DNA from: Carposina sasakii
Taxonomy: Eukaryota; Arthropoda; Insecta; Lepidoptera; Carposinidae
Assembly (NCBI GenBank): GCA_014607495.2
Contig: CP053170.1
Span: forward strand, 5,704,001 to 5,768,000
DNA: 64,000 nt
Reading direction: 5' to 3'
In this document: positions 58,308-64,000 of the stretch, one piece after another
Layout: each line of letters opens with the position of its first letter
How positions within the stretch are numbered: position 1 is the stretch's first letter
Translations under genes and position numbers: made by a program
The notes under the pieces: generated by a model
The model's database searches: none
What the model saw: only the letters and a program-made list of their open reading frames with translations
Told to the model about the DNA's origin: nothing

Positions 58308-59770
58308 TTATTTTTGCCTTTTCTGTGGGTTTGACATGAGTATGATGACTTCTATCTTGGTGTGACTGCTCTCCTTTTGCGGGAAGTAGAAGCGGTTGTC
58401 GTTCCGGTCGAGGGGCACCAGCGGTTTGTCGTACCACCCGTATCTGGAAGCCAATATAACATCGTCAAGTGACTATTCTGATACTTAGTTCCTGTGTCCC
58501 CTAGATGGGGTAGAGGGCCTCCCTCCACAGTTCTCCGCCATCCCGTTCGGTTATATCATAATAGATATAAATTAGTTGTTAAAAACCAGAATAAATAATC
58601 AAAATAATAACCTCTCTGTAAAATTACAATTTGATTATGTGTCCAAATGAGGTAGTAATAAGCCTTCACAGTTAAGTGGGCAAGTCCATTTTTCAAATGT
58701 GAAATTAATTGAAAATTACAACGTCACATATCCACTTGCATCATTTACAGCTAATTTTGTTTTGTGACCATATTTATAAACGCAATATTTAATATGGCTG
58801 TAGAAAAGTTAGTAGTTCTTTTACGCGCATACAAGTTGCTTAAAGAGTGACGACACGTCGTGGTAGCCGTTTGTATGGAGCGTTTTTTGGCAAGTCTAAA
58901 AATGTGATTTTGAAATCGTTAGATCCCCGTATCCCGGAAAATTTTTACGCTAGCGAAGTTTTTCTTTGACAAATGTTTCTTTTATTTATATACGATATAA
59001 ATACAAATAAAAAACTGTAAACGACCCTATTATATAGTATAATCCTGGCTACGTTCTTGTACAGAAGCGTGCTTATTAATTTGACTATTAATTAAATTAT
59101 TTTTCAGTTTTTATAATATTTGAAGATACCTACAGTAGGTATTTCAGCTTATTGAAGATCCTTTACTTCCACTTTGGATGTGTGTGACTTCCGACAAAGT
59201 AAGTATAATGACACTGCCATGACAATTGTGGCTGTAAGATCTCATTCACGACCCTGAAGTTCTGGCTAACCCATTGTTGGGAACACAGCTGTGTGTTTGT
59301 GTGATCTTACGTCTGGTTCTCAGTGGCAGGCATGGAGTACTTGCTGTGAGGACCCTTGGCTCTGGTCTGTGCTACATTGAAGTGGTAGTTATCCACTTTC
59401 TTGGAGTTTTCTGGTGACTCCTCTTGTAGCTGGTCGTGGGCAGCGTAGAACTTTGTCGTTACTGGTATTGCTGGATTAGATGGGAGGAAAGCAAATAGTT
59501 AACTAACGGTAAGTATGTTACATGCGTACATACAAGATTTTCACGGGAAATAATTAATATCTATCTATAAAAAAACAACAATACTAACTGGACACTATAG
59601 AAGAAAGAAATAAATAAGACTGTAATCTGTTTCTAGAACTTACATCCAAAGTTGGGGCGATATATCTTGTAGTTTCTGAAGTTCTTCACCTCTCGGTATA
59701 TGATCTCGTTGAGCATGTGGATGTCGATGGGCATTCTGGTCCCGAAGGTGCATTTTCCGTCTGCCGGCAT
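58308..59770 (-). CDS. Cfap144: CFAP144 (FAM183) cilia- and flagella-associated protein
   Basis: Three exons: 59644-59770, 59311-59470 and 58308-58443; 140 residues, near the vertebrate length of about 134. Exon 1: MPADGKCTFGTRMPIDIHML, NEIIYREVKNFRNYKIYR. Exon 2: IPVTTKFYAAHDQLQEESPE, VAQTRAKGPHSKYSMPATEN. Exon 3: YGWYDKPLVPLDRNDNRFYF then a divergent Lys/Gln-rich end. The blocks VT-K, H-D-LQEE, A-GP--KY, GW---PLV and R-D-R align with what I recall of FAM183, a protein of the axonemal microtubule lumen. Two exon 2 acceptors 9 bases apart are possible (59470 or 59461); the longer form keeps the VT block. Phases agree (T|CA, AC|A). Confidence 0.85.
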
Positions 59771-60019
59771 TTTTATGTCTAAAGGATACAGAAAAATTGT
59801 TGGTACACATCCGCATAGGTACCTGCCTATCTCTCTCTCTTTTGTATATAGTAATGAAAAAACAAGTACAGCAACACCTACAGCTTATGCACTCAGCAGT
59901 GCATTTAAATGTAGGTCCTATCGGATCTATATAATAACAACTGGCAGCTAAAGATTAAAGGCATCTTTTCCTAACAATTTTTCTTGGCATGTCTACACTG
60001 CCTATCCTATAGTAGAATT

Positions 60020-60190
60020 CGTACCACCCCATGTCTGCCCATGGGTATCGTACGAGGCGATTAAACATAGTCCAAATACAAACTGCGGTCACCAACCCGC
60101 CTGCCCAGCGTGGTGACTATGGGCAATTACCATGGCACTCTTGTGGCGTGCACTACGTCCAGCAGTGGACTGGAATAGGCTAATGACTGT
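60020..60190 (+). repeat. LINE 3' tail (type A)
   Basis: GTACCACCCCATGTCTGCCC, ACCAACCCGCCTGCCCAGCG, TGGTGACTATGGGCAATTAC, CTACGTCCAGCAGTGGACTG. A short deletion removes the GGAGGC part. Confidence 0.78.
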
Positions 60191-61181
60191 GCAGTGCATA
60201 CAAATGTAGTCCTATAGGAACTAATACCTTAGTAGGTGAACATTAGGGGATCGTTTCTTAGCAATTGTTTGTCGCATACCTACTTGTGGTAGGATCAGAA
60301 TTAAGTGGACAACTTGCTTGGTGTTTTGAACTGTACCTGTGTAAGAATGTTTTCTTTCCCTACCTACTCACGATCATGCTGACCTGCTAAATTGTGTTTA
60401 GTTTAGTTGCCATAATAGCAGTAAAATCAAGGGAAAAAGCTTAGAATAATGATTCGCCCAGAGCGGAGCGAAGACCAATCATTAATCTTAGAGAAAAAGC
60501 CTGAACTCGCTGGTGTAAGCTGTCGGTGACGAATTGGCGATGATGGAATGGTGCTATTGAGAAACGTAGCGGTAAGCCAAGTAGGTACATACCTAAATTG
60601 TAGTTATTTGTTTTAATATCGGCGTTCTGTATTAATAAGTGATTGATTCAGGGTAAAATGTTTAAAAAAATGTGCGCCGGTTGCTGTTTATATACCTGTT
60701 GCCAAATTGAAGTTTGAGTTTTTTAAAATTACTTATCTAAATAAGAAGCAAAATATTTTATGTCATTTGGCCAAGTGCGATGTTTTATCCAAGATTTGGC
60801 CATTGTACGATAATAGACGGCTGTGTCCCCAAAATGAGGTAACCACAACTAAAAGTTCACGAAAGGGATACCACTGTCCTGTGTAAAAGTTGTTAGGTCA
60901 TCACTTGAGAGGACGCCCCTGGCTTCCTTATATAGCTGACCCTTATGATATGCACTGAAGGATATGCAGTTGATATACCTATATATCATGAAATTGATGT
61001 ATACTACCTATATACCTAATGCTGAGATCTATCGGACGCTGCCAGAACCAAAGACCAATCCTAGAACGCGATAATGAAGTTTTTCACAATTTATCTGTAT
61101 ATAATACACCCTTTAAAAAATTACATCTATACATATATCGCATATGGAATAAGGGCATAAATTGTTAACAGCAACTTATGA

Positions 61182-61445
61182 CAATTGAGGCCACCAGAAC
61201 CAGAGTGGCCCAAATACAAAATACGAATATGTGGATATATGCCAAAATACTATGCTCTATTAATATTTTAATAAGAATCAAGATGCCACAACATATTTTT
61301 TTTATGTCATCTATGATTGTTTACTGAAATCACCTTTGAGCCACTCTGGCTTTGAGCTTGGGGGTTTGAAAGGGGCATTGTCGTGCTTAACTAATATTTT
61401 CACAAATTGTGGTTTGGGCCACTCTGGTTCTGGTGGCCTCAATTG
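61182..61445. mobile_element. MITE M6 with perfect 30-bp TIRs
   Basis: The left arm 61182-61211 starts CAATTGAGGCCACCAGAACC; the right arm 61416-61445 is its exact reverse complement, ending TGGTGGCCTCAATTG. A second, inner GAGCCACTCTGGCTTTGAG block near 61338 resembles the arm. Non-coding; seen once here. Confidence 0.88.
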
Positions 61446-61831
61446 TACTGTTGTTCTACCAAAAGTGCGACATGTTTCGTGCGTTCCTAGAATACTAAGG
61501 AATGATTCCCACACGAATTTTAAAGTGTATGCGTATGAAGTCGTCAGCGCCCACTAGTTAGCTAGCTTTTGCTAAAGTTTACTCGTATATGCAGTCCAGC
61601 ATATAAACTAGTACATATAATATCCCTCTATATACAACAGCCTTCAGTATACCTACAGTTTCAAGACAGGTAAGTATAGGCTAAGCAATCTGCCGTCTAT
61701 TACCCACCGCCTGTGGCCAGCGCTAAACACTGTTAGCACCGCCCGCAATCTACGTTGACGAGCTCCAATCTATTATCAGGATAGTACGTATTGTTTTAGT
61801 ATACCTAGGCATAGATTTATATTATTATACC

Positions 61832-62030
61832 AGTGGACCCCGCGACTCCGTCCGCGTGGACTGCATAAAAAAACAAAATGTCGAAATTAACCGGGATAAA
61901 AAGTAGCCTATATGTTAAGTGGGATCTGTCACAATATATTCCTGAAAACTGCATCGAAATCGGTCCAGCCGTTTCTGAGATTAGCGTGCACAAACATCGC
62001 TCCGTTACAATTTTATTATTATATGCATAA
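61832..62030 (+). repeat. Dispersed retroposon (family R)
   Basis: CCAGTGGACCCCGCGACTCC, GTCCGCGTGGACTGCATAA, CCGGGATAAAAAGTAGCCTA, GCATCGAAATCGGTCCAGCC. Confidence 0.78.
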
Positions 62031-62698
62031 AATATATGCCATTGAATTGTCTGTCAGTAACTTTATTTAATTTGCATCGAGCCAGTATCAAAGCTTTTCT
62101 ACGCTAACATTGAACAAGACGCTGTATAGTAAAGTCAGTAAGCTACCTAATACCCTTCAGGTATATCAAAGAAATTCCTAACCATAATGGCGTCATAAGA
62201 TACTCGTACGTACATACGCAACAACTTAAAACACAAGCGGTTTAAAGCACCTACCAAAGAGTGGAGATAATAAAAATTCTAATAAATGAATGGCCCTTGC
62301 ATTAGAGATCCCTGGTCTGAATTTAAAACCTTGATCATCTCATCTATTGCTTGCCGCCATTCTTGGCGCGACGTGCGTGAAAAGCCTAAGGTAGCGGGCA
62401 TGGTGGCGAGCGGTGATCTAAGTTCTGCGATAAAACTTTTCTTTACCAATACTTAACTTACGAAGGTTCTTGTGTCCCCTATATAGCACGTCATCATTCT
62501 CATCATCATCAAGGACCTCTATATTTCTAATACTGGCTAGCTGGAAAAATAATCTTTTTGGTTCTCTATTGTAATTTATGCTTTCAAATCCGTTAATTTA
62601 ACCTTTATGTACGAAAAAACAGGTTAGGTTATATGAATACTGTCTTTACATGAGAGCCATTAACGGGTTACCTTCTCGTTGTTACAACATTGACGTTA

Positions 62699-62962
62699 TA
62701 CAGGATGTAACGAAAAGGGTATGTTAAGCGAAAATCTATGTAAATAGCCCACTATAGAGAACCTATCTACAAAATTTGAGACTCGAAATCACATTTTAAT
62801 TTTTCAAGATTGTATGAAAATGTCTGAGATATTTAAAAATTCTTCATACTATCGGGAAAAATAAACATGTGATTTCGGGTCTCAAATTTTGTGGATAGGT
62901 TCTCTATAGTAGGCTATTTACATAGCTTTTCGCTTAACATACCCTTTTTGTTACACCCTGTA
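62699..62962. mobile_element. Foldback MITE M1, copy 2
   Basis: TACAGGATGTAACGAAAAGG at the left, CCTTTTTGTTACACCCTGTA at the right; GAGACTCGAAATCACAT is mirrored by ATGTGATTTCGGGTCTC. Nearly the full length can pair. Confidence 0.85.
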
Positions 62963-62993
62963 TATACATTTTAATGTGTAAAAAATTGTAACG

Positions 62994-63150
62994 AGCTCGT
63001 GCCCTGTTAGTCCTGCACCTGATTTCTCTCCGCCATTTCCATCCCATCGGACTATAAGAGTGAGGGAATAGTGTAGAGTGCAGCTGTGTTTGTGCAGACA
63101 CTTGTGCACTATCACATCTCCTGCGTACTTGGTTAACTCCGTTGAGATTG
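62994..63150 (-). repeat. Dispersed repeat (family T), minus orientation
   Basis: CCTGATTTCTCTCCGCCATT, GGACTATAAGAGTGAGGGAA and GCAGACACTTGTGCACTAT are the inverted blocks of 164-310 and 39945-40226. Confidence 0.62.
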
Positions 63151-63567
63151 TCTGCCGTGACGGAAATACAGTTAGTTATAATATAAGTCGCATGCCGCAG
63201 GTTGTCACATCATCTTAGCGGAGATTGATTGATTTCTAGTTTCAATCGCTAAGTTTATGAGCAAGTCAGCAGGCTATACGAAAAATTCCGATCGCCCGGC
63301 ATCGATATTGCGGCACCGCGGGTCGACAACTATTTCATAAGGCGTATAATTGGAATCGCCGCGGATCCCCCATTAGGGCTGGCTGATGAACAGGTTTTAA
63401 GAAGTTCATAATATTTAAATACTTCCCGTTTTTATTTAAGACTGGTTTGATCAATAAATCTCAGTATATATTGAGTTACAGCCATAAGCTAGACGCGCCA
63501 TTTTGTCAGAACCGCGCGTTTAATAGTGACGTGCCACCTCTTTTCGGAAACGGCCAGTCATGTTCTA

Positions 63568-63833
63568 TACAGGGTGTAACAAAAAGAGTATATTAAGCGA
63601 AAAGCTATGCAAATAGCCCTCTATAGAGAACCTCTCTACAAAATTTGAGACTCGAAATCACATGTTTATTTTTCAAGATTGTATGGAAATTCCTGAGACA
63701 TTTAAGAATTCTCCATACTATCTGGAAAAATAAACATGTGAGTTCGAGTCTCAAATTTTTTGGATAGGTTCTCTATAGTGAGCTATTTACATAGCTATTC
63801 GCTTAACATACCCTTTTTGTTACACCCTGTATA
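63568..63833. mobile_element. Foldback MITE M1, copy 3
   Basis: TACAGGGTGTAACAAAAAGA at the left and CCTTTTTGTTACACCCTGTA at the right. It is very similar to copy 2 and lies only about 600 bases away. Confidence 0.85.
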
Positions 63834-64000
63834 GGTCTATTGTAAATAAAAATAATAAATACTGTGCCCATAGATATAATTTAACGTCTACAGTTTTGCA
63901 TTAGATGTTCCTTATCCTGACATATCCACAATCATTCCAACAATGGATAGACTTGATCACGCTATGAAACATGGAAGCGCTAAATAGCTTCCTATTGGAG

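Larger units (their letters stand above)
59771..64000. other. Right-end repeat region, no gene recognised
   Basis: The part next to 59770 must include the Cfap144 promoter. Beyond it are a LINE tail, MITEs M6 and M1 (two), and families R and T. The unassigned pieces (60200-61180, 62030-62690, 63150-63567) have no convincing coding frame. 63230-63480 is locally GC-rich (ATCGCCGCGGATCCCCC) and unexplained. The sequence ends inside the region. Confidence 0.45.

Noticed and set aside
58255..58437. 60-codon frame overlapping Cfap144 exon 3
   Set aside because: It is out of phase with the preceding exons; the frame ending at 58308 fits the phase and the family pattern.
61311..61557. Overlapping frames on both strands
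   Set aside because: They come from the inverted arms of MITE M6.

Overview
This window is nuclear DNA from an insect, almost certainly a moth or butterfly (Lepidoptera). The genes have many short exons with GT/AG introns and animal codon use. The dispersed repeats are of lepidopteran type: RTE-like LINE 3' tails ending in LGEAYVQQWT, tRNA-derived SINEs, a mariner, and many AT-rich foldback MITEs. I rebuilt the genes by hand from splice sites, reading-frame phase and remembered protein families; no search was run.

Layout from left to right. (1) 390-2307, minus strand: the 5' coding exons of a Psi/FUBP-type KH-domain RNA-binding protein, running off the left edge. (2) 2308-6788: a repeat-rich spacer with a higher-order 42-bp minisatellite, a perfect hairpin and two MITEs. 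(3) 6789-28925, plus strand: a complete Dek gene (16 coding exons, 632 codons) whose introns carry a broken LINE with a nested hAT element, a dead mariner, SINEs, MITEs and several minisatellites. (4) 32997-44379, minus strand: an XK-related (XKR) membrane protein, convergent with Dek. (5) 44778-46612, plus strand: SREK1IP1, head-to-head with the XKR gene over about 400 bp. (6) 46752-53982, minus strand: a 386-residue single-pass membrane protein that I do not recognise, tail-to-tail with SREK1IP1. (7) 55663-56261, plus strand: a short CCDC103-like protein. (8) 58308-59770, minus strand: CFAP144 (FAM183). (9) 59771-64000: repeats only.

Functionally, Psi, Dek and SREK1IP1 belong to nuclear RNA or chromatin families, and CCDC103 and CFAP144 belong to axonemal families. 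Nothing shows that the genes act as one system.

The most unusual signal is a recurring architecture. Several exons have tandem duplications anchored on the 5' splice site, so the end of the exon, the GT donor and the start of the intron are copied in series. Dek exon 9 has a 90-bp array, Dek exon 11 has a 104-bp array, XKR exon 6 has its last 18 bases present three times, and XKR exon 2 has a 426-436-bp duplication starting at its donor. In the three cases I could translate, only the first donor keeps the normal reading frame. Two MITEs also end about 15-25 bases upstream of Dek 3' splice sites.
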